Source: Candidatus Altarchaeota archaeon (GTDB lineage: Archaea; Altiarchaeota; Altiarchaeia; IMC4; DAOVSA01). From it: DNA of 5,111 nt. The notes below the pieces were generated by a model. It was not told where the DNA came from and did not search any database. It saw nothing but the letters and a program-made list of their open reading frames with translations. Of the stretch, positions 4,890 through 5,111 are shown piece by piece. The stretch lies in contig DAOVSA010000057.1 in NCBI GenBank assembly GCA_030633635.1, forward strand, positions 1-5,111, given 5' to 3'. Position numbers and translations under genes: made by a program. Numbering within the stretch: position 1 is the stretch's first letter; the number at the start of each line of letters is the position of its first letter.

Positions 4890-5111
4890 CTATAGTCCAA
4901 TATATCCTGTGCTTAAAGCAACATCATCAAACCAGCAAATATTATCTTTTGGGTTGTTATGGATATAAATTCCGAGAGAGATACGCTTTATTTTTAATTC
5001 GTTTGTTGTTCTCCAGTTAAAATCGGTAAAGTGCATGTAAAGTTCGCCATCAATCCAGGCAGCAATTTCACCGTTGTCATATCCTGCATCGTTTGCCTTT
5101 ATCATCATTTC
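4890..5111 (-). CDS. C-terminal part of a polysaccharide-lyase-like or sugar-binding beta-sandwich protein (5' end outside window)
   Basis: The minus-strand frame is open from the window edge to the TAG at 4890-4892, giving 73 visible residues. The pattern is 'N..G..NGEI..WIDGELY' (7-25), 'R...L.I..ISLGIYI' (34-50) and 'ICWFDDVALSTGYIG' (58-72). It matches the closing strands of concanavalin-like jelly-roll domains in polysaccharide lyases and LamG-type proteins, where a W-x-D-G turn is followed by a final D-D-V strand reading '.I.FDDV.V.T..IG'. Such proteins are normally exported and bind or cleave polysaccharide. Catalytic residues would lie upstream and cannot be checked. The Met codon at 5106-5108 is probably internal, because the frame stays open beyond it. 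It converges with the propeller operon across the repeat-rich region. Confidence 0.7.
   Translation of the reverse strand, partial: EMMIKANDAGYDNGEIAAWIDGELYMHFTDFNWRTTNELKIKRISLGIYIHNNPKDNICWFDDVALSTGYIGL

Overview
The window looks like a piece of an AT-rich bacterial genome from the broad FCB / candidate-phylum area. My best guess is a WOR-3 (Stahlbacteria)-like or Cloacimonadota-like lineage. The guess rests on three things: two neighbouring exported beta-propeller proteins that both end in a FlgD-like / type IX-type C-terminal module, a long TPR protein, and intergenic DNA full of small palindromes and degenerate heptanucleotide repeats. No rRNA, tRNA or marker gene is present, so the taxonomy is inference only.

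Layout: (1) 1-602, plus strand, the 3' end of a TPR-repeat protein with an exact 40-residue period; its start lies outside the window. (2) 603-1071, intergenic. It holds a probable decayed minus-strand fragment (651-860) whose translation resembles a BTAD-type (SARP-like transcriptional activator) helical domain, then a sigma70-like promoter candidate. (3) 1072-4533, a tight two-gene operon with a 12-bp gap and strong Shine-Dalgarno sites before both genes. The first gene encodes a secreted protein with seven internal propeller-like repeats, an Ig-like domain and the C-terminal sorting-type module. The second encodes a secreted PQQ/WD40-like protein with about eight blade repeats and the same type of C-terminal module. 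(4) 4534-4889, a convergent intergenic region with four hairpins and a heptanucleotide tract. (5) 4890-5111, minus strand, the 3' end of a gene resembling the C-terminus of a polysaccharide-lyase or concanavalin-like sugar-binding beta-sandwich protein.

The two operon products would both be exported through Sec and probably displayed or released at the cell surface together. Neither shows catalytic residues I can recognise, so binding, scaffold or adhesin roles are as likely as enzymatic ones.

The most unusual signal is a 7-nt periodic repeat class. It occurs between genes (4819-4855) and also inside both sorting-type modules at the same structural place (2715-2747 and 4382-4416). Each coding tract is followed at once by a short perfect palindrome and then the conserved Trp codon. 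A second insert in the downstream gene (4289-4331) carries a copy of the CTCAGGACA-type repeat that also sits in the intergenic hairpin at 4597-4638. This suggests small repeats have colonised tolerant surface loops of exported proteins.
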